Positions 24,463 through 32,518 of a stretch of 64,000 nucleotides of DNA are shown here, piece by piece. The stretch comes from Jiulongibacter sp966250325 (lineage in GTDB: Bacteria > Bacteroidota > Bacteroidia > Cytophagales > Spirosomataceae): assembly GCA_966250325.1 (NCBI GenBank), contig CBINGY010000020.1, forward strand, positions 1 to 64,000, written 5' to 3'. A program made the translations under genes and the position numbers. Every line of letters starts with the position of its first letter. Position 1 is the stretch's first letter. The notes under the pieces are model-generated. The model searched no databases. It was not told the origin of the DNA and was given only the letters and a program-made list of their open reading frames with translations.

Positions 24463-25173
24463 ATGAGCAGGGTGCTTACTTGTATGATTGTTGACGACAA
24501 CCTGGTAGACCGGAAAATGATCAGGTCTTTTGCCGGCCGGTTTCCCGGTCTTCGGGTGCTTGCAGAATTTGACGATCCGCAGGCAGCTCTGGCCGCCGCA
24601 CGTACAGAGTGTCCAGATATTCTGTTTCTCGATATTGACATGCCGGGAATGACGGGCTTCGAGCTGAAACAACAACTTCACCAGCTGCCTGCCTGTGTTT
24701 TTATAACAAATTTCCCTGATTATGCCCTGGAAGGTTTTGAGCACGAGGCATTCGATTTTCTGGTCAAACCAGTTACCGGCGAGCGGTTTGAACGCACTTT
24801 TAACCGCCTGCGGGATTTCTTTGATTTAAGAAGCAAGGCCGACCTCCTAACCCATACATTAGGTGCCGATAGCCTTTTTGTGAAAACAGGCACAGAACAG
24901 ACCCGTATTCAACTGTATAAAGTATATTATCTGGAAGCAATGCGGGATTACACCTGTGTGGTTCTTGAAAATAACCGCGTTCTGGTTTCAGAACCGATGG
25001 GGCGTCTGCTAGACAGCGGCCATTTCCGGGAGTTTGTACGCATACATCGCAGTTACGCGGTGCAAAGACGATTTGTGAAGAAATACACTTCGACCGAAGT
25101 AACTCTTCTTCATGACGTGACATTACCTGTGGGTAGAAGTTATAAAGAACAGCTACGTAAACTATTGGTTTGA
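24463..25173 (+). CDS. LytTR-family response regulator
   Basis: 236 residues. Receiver domain 5-125: acidic pair Asp11/Asp12, phosphoacceptor Asp57 in L-F-L-D-I-D-M-P, Thr82 and Lys102 (V-K-P). C-terminal LytTR DNA-binding domain about 135-235, with Y-L-E-A-M-R-D-Y-T, F-V-R-I-H-R-S-Y-A-V and L-P-V-G-R-S-Y-K. Binds DNA as a dimer when phosphorylated, most likely by the kinase encoded next to it. Its TGA is two bases before the kinase ATG, so they form one operon. Targets unknown. Confidence 0.93.
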   Translation: MSRVLTCMIVDDNLVDRKMIRSFAGRFPGLRVLAEFDDPQAALAAARTECPDILFLDIDMPGMTGFELKQQLHQLPACVFITNFPDYALEGFEHEAFDFLVKPVTGERFERTFNRLRDFFDLRSKADLLTHTLGADSLFVKTGTEQTRIQLYKVYYLEAMRDYTCVVLENNRVLVSEPMGRLLDSGHFREFVRIHRSYAVQRRFVKKYTSTEVTLLHDVTLPVGRSYKEQLRKLLV

Positions 25174-25175
25174 AC

Positions 25176-27221
25176 ATGTCCAGGAGTGTGTATCTTTTGG
25201 TGGTACTGGCAGAAATTGCGGTGTCTCTTGGCTGCCAGGCTCAGGGCGGTGGCATAGATTCTCTGCTCCTGGCTTACCGAATGGCCGCAGACGATACCAG
25301 CGAGGCCCGCACGCTGAATGTAATCAGCTTGTATTATTCCGGAGCCGACCCCGTTAAATCATTGGAGTACGCTGAAAAAGGTTTAATTCTCACCCGTAAA
25401 ATGAGGTGGGACAAAGGGATTGCTGCTTTTTATACATGCAAAGGAAATGCCTTGTCGAATATCGGGGAGGTTGATTCGGCCTTTAGCTACTATCAGAAAG
25501 CTTTGGTTCTTTATAAGAAGAGCTCCGACTCGGTCAATCTGGCTATTACTTTTTTGAATCTGGGATCTGTTCGAAATGCTCAAAGCGATTTTGTGGCAGC
25601 AACCCGCTATTACAATCAATCGTTGCGGCTGGGTGAATTACTTCAGAATTACGATGTGCTGTCTAAATCCAGCAATAATCTCTCGTTGGTATATCAGTAC
25701 CAGAAGGACAAGAAAAAGGCATACCACTATTCACGAAAGGCCATTGAAGCCGCCAAGGCATCGGGAAATGAGGAGTTATTGATATCTCCGTATACCCTGC
25801 TGGCCGATTTATATTCGGCGGATTCCGGTTTTGCGAAAGCAGATACCTATTATCAAAGAGCTCTCGAACTGGCTGAACGGTACGGCTCGGTTAAATCAAA
25901 GGCCATGCTGCTGAACAATATAGGATCCAACTATTTTGGGATGGGTAGCTATGACAAGGCCTTGGAGTTTGTGCGTTCATCGGGGAAGCTGTGGAAGAAG
26001 TTTGATAGCAATGCGGAAGAAGCACTGATTAATTTGGGAATTACCGGCTCACAATTTGTCCATCTGGCCAGGTTAAAACAGGAAAAGAATCCGGAGGTTT
26101 TAAATCAGATATCTGAAAGCCGTGAGCAGTTGATCGCATTGGCAATCCGTTATCTGGAGGAAGCCGTAAGCAAATTTAGAAGGAAAGGAAATGTGGCACA
26201 GGCTGCACAGTTTCAGGAAGAACTTGCAGGAGCTTATCAACTTTCCGGTGCCTATGATCTCGCCTTTTTTAATTTACAAGAGGCGGCAAGATCGCGTGAT
26301 TCCATTTTTTCGCAGGAAAACAAAAATGCCATTGCCCGGTTGGAGAGTCAGCACGAAATCGACCTGAAAAATGCCGAGATCAACTTACAAAAGCTTAGGC
26401 TGAATGAGCAGAGGAAGAATATGCTCCTGCTGATCGTCTCTCTTCTGGCGGTGTCAGTCGCCGGTCTCCTTTTTTACCGAATCAGTAAGTTGAGCAAACT
26501 GAAAAATAAGGAGCTGACCTTTTTGAACCAACAACTTGACAAGGCGAATAAAACCAAAGCAAAACTTTTTGCTTTGTTAACACATGACTTAAGGAGTCCT
26601 GTCGCTAACCTGATAAGCTTTATGCAACTTCAGAAGACCGACCGAAATGCCCTTTCAGAAAAGGAGATCAATGAACAGGAGGAAAAACTCGCCCGGTCTG
26701 CGGAGAATTTACTGGAAGTAATGGAGGGCCTTCTGCTATGGAGCAAGGGCCAGATGGAGCAGTTTGAGGTAACGAAAGAGAACGTCTATGTACTTGATCT
26801 GTTCCGGCAACTGGAGCTATTTTTTTCGGGCATAAGCTGTTTGAGCTTCAACTGGAATGAGGCTGCCGAAACAAAAGTTTATACAGATCTGAACTATTTG
26901 CTGGCCATCATGCGAAACCTTACCCAAAACGCGGTGAATGCTCTGAATGATCGGCCGGATGCCCGAATTTACTGGAATGTGACCAAGGGTGAGCATATGG
27001 TGACATTGTCTGTAACGGATAACGGCCCGGGTTTAAGTGCGGAAAAAATTCGTGATTTGGTGGCAGCATCGGGCATTCGGGGACTGAATCAGGGAATGGG
27101 CCTTCATCTGGTTCAGGATATGGCTAAAGCCATTGATATGGATTTAAGAATACATTCTGAATCGGGCAAAGGCACCACCTTTTTCCTTGATCTGGAGCCC
27201 GGCTCCCATGAACCCATGTGA
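25176..27221 (+). CDS. TPR sensor histidine kinase
   Basis: 681 residues from the ATG at 25176, two bases after the regulator stop (a TTG six bases upstream is less likely). Signal-like leader, then tetratricopeptide repeats to about residue 365 (A-F-S-Y-Y-Q-K-A-L, A-T-R-Y-Y-N-Q-S-L, A-D-T-Y-Y-Q-R-A-L), a coiled linker, one membrane segment at about 415-435 (M-L-L-L-I-V-S-L-L-A-V), then the kinase core: His470 in T-H-D-L-R-S-P, N-box N-L-T-Q-N-A-V-N-A-L, G-boxes D-N-G-P-G-L and G-M-G-L-H-L. The TPR sensor is presumably periplasmic. Paired with the LytTR regulator. Such pairs are common in Bacteroidota; the stimulus is unknown. Confidence 0.92.
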   Translation: MSRSVYLLVVLAEIAVSLGCQAQGGGIDSLLLAYRMAADDTSEARTLNVISLYYSGADPVKSLEYAEKGLILTRKMRWDKGIAAFYTCKGNALSNIGEVDSAFSYYQKALVLYKKSSDSVNLAITFLNLGSVRNAQSDFVAATRYYNQSLRLGELLQNYDVLSKSSNNLSLVYQYQKDKKKAYHYSRKAIEAAKASGNEELLISPYTLLADLYSADSGFAKADTYYQRALELAERYGSVKSKAMLLNNIGSNYFGMGSYDKALEFVRSSGKLWKKFDSNAEEALINLGITGSQFVHLARLKQEKNPEVLNQISESREQLIALAIRYLEEAVSKFRRKGNVAQAAQFQEELAGAYQLSGAYDLAFFNLQEAARSRDSIFSQENKNAIARLESQHEIDLKNAEINLQKLRLNEQRKNMLLLIVSLLAVSVAGLLFYRISKLSKLKNKELTFLNQQLDKANKTKAKLFALLTHDLRSPVANLISFMQLQKTDRNALSEKEINEQEEKLARSAENLLEVMEGLLLWSKGQMEQFEVTKENVYVLDLFRQLELFFSGISCLSFNWNEAAETKVYTDLNYLLAIMRNLTQNAVNALNDRPDARIYWNVTKGEHMVTLSVTDNGPGLSAEKIRDLVAASGIRGLNQGMGLHLVQDMAKAIDMDLRIHSESGKGTTFFLDLEPGSHEPM

Positions 27222-27236
27222 TTTCCCAAGACTCTT

Positions 27237-27376
27237 CGGCAGGCAGCGATCGGCTTTCGGCAAACGGCTTTCGGCAGGCAGCAATCGGAAATCGGCTTTC
27301 AGCAGGGTCTGCCCTCGCAGGAAACGAGAGGTGCCTGCCCTCGAGGAAACGAGAAGGGCTTTCGGCCTTCAGAAAT
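27237..27376. repeat. Heptad-phased run of 20 words (CGGCTTT/CGGCAGG)
   Basis: From 27237 the sequence divides into 20 successive 7-nt words with no indel: CGGCAGG, CAGCGAT, CGGCTTT, CGGCAAA, CGGCTTT, CGGCAGG, CAGCAAT and so on to CAGAAAT. These are the reverse complement of the GCCGAxx words at 15.4 kb, so the run is inverted. It includes two diverged copies of the CCTGC-GAGG-GCAGG word of 20.2 kb, and it leads into an inverted partial dispersed element at 27376-27444. Confidence 0.88.
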
Positions 27377-27444
27377 CCTTTTTCACCGCCAGGTCGCGAA
27401 GCCGCGAAGGATATGGAGGGAGAGTCAGATGGAAGTTGGAAGCC
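27376..27444. repeat. Inverted partial copy of the dispersed element
   Basis: TTTTTCACCGCCAGGTCGCG, AAGCCGCGAAGGATATGGAG, then AGGGAGAGTCAGATGGAAGT is the reverse complement of the right half of the ~155-bp element at 15.6-15.98 kb. The left half with the GTCAA/TTGAC pair is missing. Confidence 0.75.
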
Positions 27445-27460
27445 GGGAGAGGGAAGAGGG

Positions 27461-27536
27461 CCTGCCCGCCTCTGGTGGGTCCGTCCGCCTTCGGTGGGCC
27501 TGTCCGCCGCTGCGGGCTCGTCTGCCGATGGCGGGG
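27461..27536. repeat. Four tandem GC-rich hairpin units (18-20 bp)
   Basis: CCTGCCCGCCTCTGGTGGGT, CCGTCCGCCTTCGGTGGG, CCTGTCCGCCGCTGCGGG and CTCGTCTGCCGATGGCGGG follow each other. Each has a CCGCC...GGYGG stem around a three- to four-base loop, with the stem kept while bases vary, the sign of a repeat under secondary-structure selection or of a mobile palindrome. Confidence 0.75.
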
Positions 27537-27588
27537 GATAGTTCATTAAACTGTGTCTAATGTTGTTTAGTCATAGACAATAGTCAAC

Positions 27589-27656
27589 CCTAAAACCTAC
27601 AACCTAAACCCTACAACCTATAACCTTCAACTTTTAACCTTCAACCCTCAACCCTC
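27589..27656. repeat. Heptad-phased AACCTxx run
   Basis: CCT (or a one-base variant) recurs exactly every 7 nt at 27589, 27596, 27603, 27610, 27617, 27624, 27631, 27638, 27645 and 27652, giving words such as AACCTAC, AACCTAT, AACCTTC and AACCCTC. A related TTTAAC text continues to about 27705. Confidence 0.85.
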
Positions 27657-27842
27657 ACTATCGCCAGGGCAAGCCTTTAAACTTTTGACCTTTAACCTCA
27701 ACCCCCGATTCAATCTATCGAACAAAGAAAGCCATTGGCAGATGGAAAAAGTACATCCGTAGAGAGTTGATAATGAGCATTAAACTTCCGGGGCGAAGAG
27801 GTAGTCAAAGAGCCATAACAATTAAAAAAAACAAAATTGAAT

Positions 27843-28217
27843 ATGAAAAAGTTAATCACTTCCGCCCTTGTAGTTTCAGCGATCACCATCTTTTCGGCCA
27901 CTGCCAGTGCCACTACACCAGACAGACCCGGCCACGGAGAGCACAGAGCCTGGGCTACGTTTCACACGGTAGCAGACACCTACTTTAATGCCACCGGCAC
28001 CTTTCAGAATCTGAGTGAATCGGAAAAGGCCCAATTCTTTACAGCGGCCCAATCCATCAAACAGCGTCTTGAAAATTCAGACCGTCCGGAAGCAGCAGAG
28101 CTTTTGAAGAAAATAGACCTGACCGAGAAGGTGTTCCGCTTTGTATGGAGCAGCAAGCCTGAGTTTACCGAGATAGATCTGAATATAGAGATCCCTGCCG
28201 CACCGGTGGTTCTTTAA
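27843..28217 (+). CDS. Small exported protein, possible partner of the Spy-like protein
   Basis: 124 residues from the ATG at 27843 (a TTG six bases earlier is less likely). Signal peptide MKKLITSALVVSAITIFSAT ending A-S-A. The mature part is helical: H-T-V-A-D-T-Y-F-N-A-T-G-T-F, then L-S-E-S-E-K-A-Q-F-F-T-A-A-Q-S-I-K and A-E-L-L-K-K-I-D, resembling short LTxxQ-free relatives of periplasmic helical proteins. No family recognised. It lies 71 bases before the Spy-like gene on the same strand and could share its transcript. Confidence 0.7.
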   Translation: MKKLITSALVVSAITIFSATASATTPDRPGHGEHRAWATFHTVADTYFNATGTFQNLSESEKAQFFTAAQSIKQRLENSDRPEAAELLKKIDLTEKVFRFVWSSKPEFTEIDLNIEIPAAPVVL

Positions 28218-28288
28218 CACAAATTAAGAAGAAGCGATCAAACCTTTATCCACCTGTACAAGTCAAACCAACCAAAAAATAAGACGAA

Positions 28289-28681
28289 ATGAAAAAGTTA
28301 GTAATCATGGCCGTTTTGGCCACCACAGCAGTAACGGCCATGGCCCAGCGGGGAGAAAGACCCGAGGTTAATCCCGAAGAAAGAGCTCAGAAAATGACGG
28401 AGCACATGAAGAAAGAGCTGGGACTTTCCGAAGATCAGTATCAGAAAGTACTCGCTCTGAATGAAACCCGCTCAGAAAAAATGGCAGCCCACCGAGAGGT
28501 AATGGAGGCCGAGCGTGAAAAAATGAAAGCCGAGCAGAAGGAGTTCAGAACAGAGCTCGAGAGCATTCTTACTCCGGAGCAGAAGGCCACGCTCGAAGCG
28601 AAAAGAGAAGAACAGAAGGCCCGGATGAAAGACCGGAGTACCCACCGGAGGGAACATTTCCGAGGTCCACGCAGAAACTAA
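28289..28681 (+). CDS. Spy/CpxP-like periplasmic helical protein (DUF4890-type)
   Basis: 130 residues with signal peptide MKKLVIMAVLATTAVTAMAQ. The mature part is almost all helix and charged: L-G-L-S-E-D-Q-Y-Q-K-V-L-A-L-N (about 46-60) and I-L-T-P-E-Q-K-A-T-L-E (about 95-105), the two LTxxQ-like motifs of CpxP/Spy relatives, and a basic His-rich tail (R-R-E-H-F-R-G-P-R-R-N). Spy and CpxP bind unfolded envelope proteins; by analogy a periplasmic chaperone or metal-stress protein. A strong terminator follows. Confidence 0.82.
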   Translation: MKKLVIMAVLATTAVTAMAQRGERPEVNPEERAQKMTEHMKKELGLSEDQYQKVLALNETRSEKMAAHREVMEAEREKMKAEQKEFRTELESILTPEQKATLEAKREEQKARMKDRSTHRREHFRGPRRN

Positions 28682-28688
28682 TTCTTAG

Positions 28689-28712
28689 CCCCGCGAAAGC
28701 GGGGTTTTTGTT
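28689..28712 (+). terminator. Rho-independent terminator after the Spy-like gene
   Basis: CCCCGC-GAAA-GCGGGG (28689-28704), a perfect 6-bp stem with a GAAA tetraloop, then TTTTT. It starts eight bases after the stop codon. Confidence 0.93.
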
Positions 28713-28837
28713 TTATATCCGGCATGCATTCCGAAGAGTACAAAAGGGACAAGGTAGTTTGCAGGAGGGACCTTTCGAAGGGTTTTATTTCCGTCGGAAA
28801 TTTTGATAGATTTAAGTTTTTCAATCAATCCTATCCC

Positions 28838-30001
28838 ATGAAACGCTTGCTTTTGATTGCAGGTTTGCTCCCGGTTTTTGTCCTGAGCAGCTATTCGCAG
28901 GAACCGCAGTTTATTTTTCCACTGCAGGAGGAGCATGTACATGCCAGTTCGCTGGTTTCCTTGCCAAATGGTGATTTGCTGGCCGCCTGGTTTCAGGGAG
29001 GAGGAGAGCGAACTGCCGATGACGCCCGGATTATGGGAGCCCGTAAGCAAGCCGGTAGCGATACCTGGAGCGAACCCTTTCTACTTGCCGATACACCCTT
29101 TATTCCTGATTGCAACCCGGTTCTTTTTCTGAATGGTCGGGGTAAATTGTTTTTGATCTGGATAGCTGTTCAGGCCAATGCCTGGGAAAGTTCCGTACTT
29201 CGTATACGCACCAGCAGCGATTTCGTGCAGACCGGTGCACCCCGATGGGCCTGGCAGGATAACCTCTTTCTAAAACCGGACGAGGATTTTCTGAAAGAAG
29301 TGAAGGAACGGTTTGCCGAACTACCCGATGCCGGCCACGGCTGGGCCGAGTATGCGGCACCCTATGAAAAGCAAATTCTGGAAGCAGCGGCAGATCCCCG
29401 AAAACGGAGCTTTGGCTGGATGACCCGTATTAAACCATTGATTCTGCCGGATGGGAAAATCGTACTTCCTCTTTATTCCGATGGGTTCAATTTCAGTCTG
29501 ATGGCTATCTCTGAAGATGATGGAGAAACCTGGAAGCCCGGCCTGCCGCTGGTAGGGAAGGGCCCCATTCAGCCTGCCCTGGCTCTTAGGAGCGACGGCA
29601 CGTTACTGGCTCTTATGAGAGATAGCGGCGATTCTCCTTCACGGGTTCATCGCAGTAGATCTTCGGATGGCGGGTACCGTTGGAAGCTCTCGCAGAAAAC
29701 CGACCTGCCAAACACCGCTTCCGTAGAACTTCTTCGTTTACAGGACGGCAGAATGCTATTTCTGGGTAATGACGTGGACGATGGCAGATACCGATTGTCT
29801 TTCTATGTATCCAACGATGAAGGGGAGAATTGGGGAAAAAGGCATGTTTTGGAGGATCATCCGAAGATAAAAAATCAGGGCTTTTCGTATCCGTCACTTA
29901 TTCAGTCGGCAGATGGCCTCATTCATTTGTCATACTCCTATCATCATTCAGAAAAAAGCAAGACCATCGCCTATCGGGTGATTCGTCCGGAAAACTTATA
30001 A
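28838..30001 (+). CDS. BNR-repeat exo-sialidase-like glycosidase, secreted
   Basis: I choose the ATG at 28838 (MKRLLLIAGLLPVFVLSSYS, a good signal peptide), giving 387 residues; frame-wise an upstream start exists but has no leader. The protein is a six-bladed-propeller sialidase-like fold (BNR_2 type): L-P-N-G-D-L-L-A-A-W-F, S-E-D-D-G-E-T-W-K-P, S-S-D-G-G-Y-R-W and S-N-D-E-G-E-N-W are Asp-box repeats. Members remove terminal sugars, but many are not true sialidases. Substrate unknown. It follows a terminator, so it has its own promoter. Confidence 0.85.
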   Translation: MKRLLLIAGLLPVFVLSSYSQEPQFIFPLQEEHVHASSLVSLPNGDLLAAWFQGGGERTADDARIMGARKQAGSDTWSEPFLLADTPFIPDCNPVLFLNGRGKLFLIWIAVQANAWESSVLRIRTSSDFVQTGAPRWAWQDNLFLKPDEDFLKEVKERFAELPDAGHGWAEYAAPYEKQILEAAADPRKRSFGWMTRIKPLILPDGKIVLPLYSDGFNFSLMAISEDDGETWKPGLPLVGKGPIQPALALRSDGTLLALMRDSGDSPSRVHRSRSSDGGYRWKLSQKTDLPNTASVELLRLQDGRMLFLGNDVDDGRYRLSFYVSNDEGENWGKRHVLEDHPKIKNQGFSYPSLIQSADGLIHLSYSYHHSEKSKTIAYRVIRPENL

Positions 30002-30014
30002 AAAGGAGTTCACA

Positions 30015-30974
30015 TCAGGCGACACGAACAACGATTTTACCGGTATGTCTGCCTTCCCCGAAACGCCGCAGTAATGCAGGAATTTCTTCGAACGTATACG
30101 GACCGTCAATGACAGGTTTTAATACACCTGCCAGAAAAAGCTGATTGATGCGGTCCAGGCCCCGGTTTGGTTTTAGTGCCAGAATCAACAGCTTTTTGTT
30201 ACGGGAAAAAAGCCCTGCAACAAGTAGCTGAATCAAACGAAAAGGCTCACCTCCCACTGTTACATAGCGTCCTCCCGGGGCAAGAGCCCGCAGGTAGCTG
30301 CCCGGGTTACGGTTGGTTTTACAATCCAGAATGAGATCATAAGACTTTCCTGAAGCGGTAAAATCCTCCTTTTGGTAATCAATGAACTCATCAAAACCAA
30401 GGCCTTTCAGCGTTTCTATCTTTGCACCGGAATCAACCCCGGTTATATGACAACGATACTGCCGGGCCATTTGACAGGCCAGGGTCCCTACACCGCCACC
30501 TGCACCATTGATAAGAATTCTCTGCCCTTCCCGCAGTTCTCCCTTTTCCATTAATCCCTGATAAGCCAGCAGAGCGGCATGGGGTAGGGCAGCGGCATCT
30601 TCAAAACTCATCGTCTCGGGTTTAAGACCCAGAGCAGCCGGTGGCAGGGAAATGTATTCGGCGAAGGTTCCGAAACCAAACTCCGAAATATCGCCATAGA
30701 CCGGATCGCCCTCCTGAAAGCTGGTGACTCCTTTACCGACTTGTTCAACGATTCCTGATAATTCCATACCGGGGGTGCTGTGTTTCGGCTTAACAAGACC
30801 CATAAAAAGGCGGTAAATGGCAGGTTTGCCGGTGACCATGCTCCAGTCGTAATCGTTAATAGCCGTGGCCATTACTTGGACAAGCACCTGATTCTCTTTT
30901 ATCAACGGCTTGTCTTTCTGACCACACAGCAGGTGCTCAGGCGGGCCGTAATGCCCTTGAAGAATCGCTTTCAT
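30015..30974 (-). CDS. Zinc-independent MDR oxidoreductase (quinone-oxidoreductase-like)
   Basis: 319 residues. N-terminal GroES-like fold (K-E-N-Q-V-L-V-Q-V-M-A-T-A-I-N), G-M-E-L-S-G-I-V-E-Q-V-G-K-G-V, then a Rossmann domain with G-A-G-G-G-V-G-T-L-A-C-Q-M-A (about 156-169) for NADPH. The structural and catalytic zinc ligands of alcohol dehydrogenases are absent. Closest in style to NADPH:quinone reductase / NAD(P)-dependent alcohol dehydrogenase family members of soil Bacteroidota. Convergent with the sialidase-like gene. Substrate unknown. Confidence 0.87.
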   Translation of the reverse strand: MKAILQGHYGPPEHLLCGQKDKPLIKENQVLVQVMATAINDYDWSMVTGKPAIYRLFMGLVKPKHSTPGMELSGIVEQVGKGVTSFQEGDPVYGDISEFGFGTFAEYISLPPAALGLKPETMSFEDAAALPHAALLAYQGLMEKGELREGQRILINGAGGGVGTLACQMARQYRCHITGVDSGAKIETLKGLGFDEFIDYQKEDFTASGKSYDLILDCKTNRNPGSYLRALAPGGRYVTVGGEPFRLIQLLVAGLFSRNKKLLILALKPNRGLDRINQLFLAGVLKPVIDGPYTFEEIPALLRRFGEGRHTGKIVVRVA

Positions 30975-31203
30975 TTAAAATAGGCTATGGCGTGTTTGAA
31001 AGGCAGAAATCACTTGTAAAGTCAGCATTTAACCAATGAATCTCTGCCTGATATTAGTTTTCAGAATAAATCTATGCATAATCTGTGAGTTGAACAAATG
31101 AGAGAGAATGGTTTTCAGGTAGAGCCAAAGACCATACGGGAAGTTTGTGCGGCCATAAATTCCTGTTTGATCGAAATTTTCCTTTCTCAGAGAGCATCCT
31201 TCT

Positions 31204-31211
31204 TAGTTTTG
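31204..31211 (+). promoter_or_regulatory. -7 box TAGTTTTG before the xylanase
   Basis: TAGTTTTG fits TAnnTTTG, 51 bases before the ATG of the GH10 gene. Expected TSS near 31218. Only TTTC is found near the -33 position. Confidence 0.45.
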
Positions 31212-31261
31212 AGTTCTAGCCCGGACGATTTCCGGCCCCAAACCATTAACAGATTATCGAA

Positions 31262-32500
31262 ATGAAAATTGGTTCGCTTACACTCCTGCTCTGCTTCATA
31301 GGTTTTGTGTCAATGGGGCAATACCCGGGCATAGAAAACGATATTGAGCAGAATAGAAAAGGCAAACTGGTAATCAAAGCCAAACCGGGATCCTTTGTAA
31401 AAGTGGAGCAGCTTAGCCATGCCTTCTGGTTTGGTGCGGCCATAAGCAATGGTTTGGCAGGGAATAAATGGTCTGAGCACGATCAGAAGATGTACCGCGA
31501 AAAATTTCTGGAAAACTTCAACTCGGCCGTTACCGAGAATGCCGTAAAATGGCTCAGTATGGAGCGGGAGCAGGGAAAGGTGAATTACGAAACAGTAGAT
31601 AAAATACTCACCTGGACAGACGCCCATGCCATTCCATTGAGAGGTCATAACATCTACTGGGGAATTGACAAATTTGTGCAGCCCTGGCTGAAAACCATGG
31701 ACCCTGCTGAACTGGAAAAAACGCTCAGAAACCGGGCCTATGATGTGGCCACCCGCTATAAAGGCAGATTTGTGGAGTACGATCTCAACAACGAAATGAT
31801 TCACGGAAATTTTTACGAAGACCGGCTGGGTGAGGGAATTACCAAAAAGATGACCGAATGGTTTCTTGAGAAAGATCCTTCAGCCAGATTGTGGGTCAAT
31901 GATTACGATATTCTCACCGGAAAAAGGCTGGATGACTACATGGCCCATATCCGTAAGCTTTTAAAACAAGGGGTTCCCATTGCTGGAATAGGCGTACAGG
32001 GGCATTTACATGCAGAGAGTTTTGATCGCGGCGAGCTGAAACGTTCGCTGGATTCGCTGGCTACTTTTGGTTTGCCCATTCGTATTACCGAATTCAATGT
32101 ACCGGGCCAACGCTCCAAATGGGTGGATAACCGAACAGACAAACTTACACCGGAGCAGGAACTTCAGAAGGCCCGTGATCTGGTCGATTATTACCGTATC
32201 TGCTTTGCTCATCCCTCGGTTACAGGAATTTTACAGTGGGGTTTCTGGGAAGGTGCAAACTGGATTCCGGCTTCCTCGATGTACCGCCGCGACTGGTCGC
32301 CCACTCCGGCTGCAGATGCGTACAAAGACCTGATATTCAAACAATGGTGGACCCGTACTTCCGGAACCATGGATGCGGATGGAGAGTCCATAATTCCTGC
32401 TTTTTTTGGGAAATACCGTATTACGGTGGATGGCAAAGTTCAGGAAGTAAATCTTATGGGAGGTACCGATACAGTAAACCTCGATTTTACCGTTAATTAG
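31262..32500 (+). CDS. Endo-1,4-beta-xylanase, GH10
   Basis: 412 residues with signal peptide MKIGSLTLLLCFIGFVSMGQ. TIM-barrel of family GH10: E-N-A-V-K-W (92-97), R-G-H-N-I-Y-W (127-133), acid/base Glu178 in Y-D-L-N-N-E-M, Q-G-H-L-H (246-250), nucleophile Glu277 in R-I-T-E-F-N-V. All catalytic residues present, so it should be active on xylan in the periplasm or medium. N-terminal beta segment (about 25-60) precedes the barrel. The S1 protease gene starts 18 bases after the stop, probably co-transcribed. Confidence 0.9.
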   Translation: MKIGSLTLLLCFIGFVSMGQYPGIENDIEQNRKGKLVIKAKPGSFVKVEQLSHAFWFGAAISNGLAGNKWSEHDQKMYREKFLENFNSAVTENAVKWLSMEREQGKVNYETVDKILTWTDAHAIPLRGHNIYWGIDKFVQPWLKTMDPAELEKTLRNRAYDVATRYKGRFVEYDLNNEMIHGNFYEDRLGEGITKKMTEWFLEKDPSARLWVNDYDILTGKRLDDYMAHIRKLLKQGVPIAGIGVQGHLHAESFDRGELKRSLDSLATFGLPIRITEFNVPGQRSKWVDNRTDKLTPEQELQKARDLVDYYRICFAHPSVTGILQWGFWEGANWIPASSMYRRDWSPTPAADAYKDLIFKQWWTRTSGTMDADGESIIPAFFGKYRITVDGKVQEVNLMGGTDTVNLDFTVN

Positions 32501-32518
32501 CGGTCAAATTTCCGTTGA

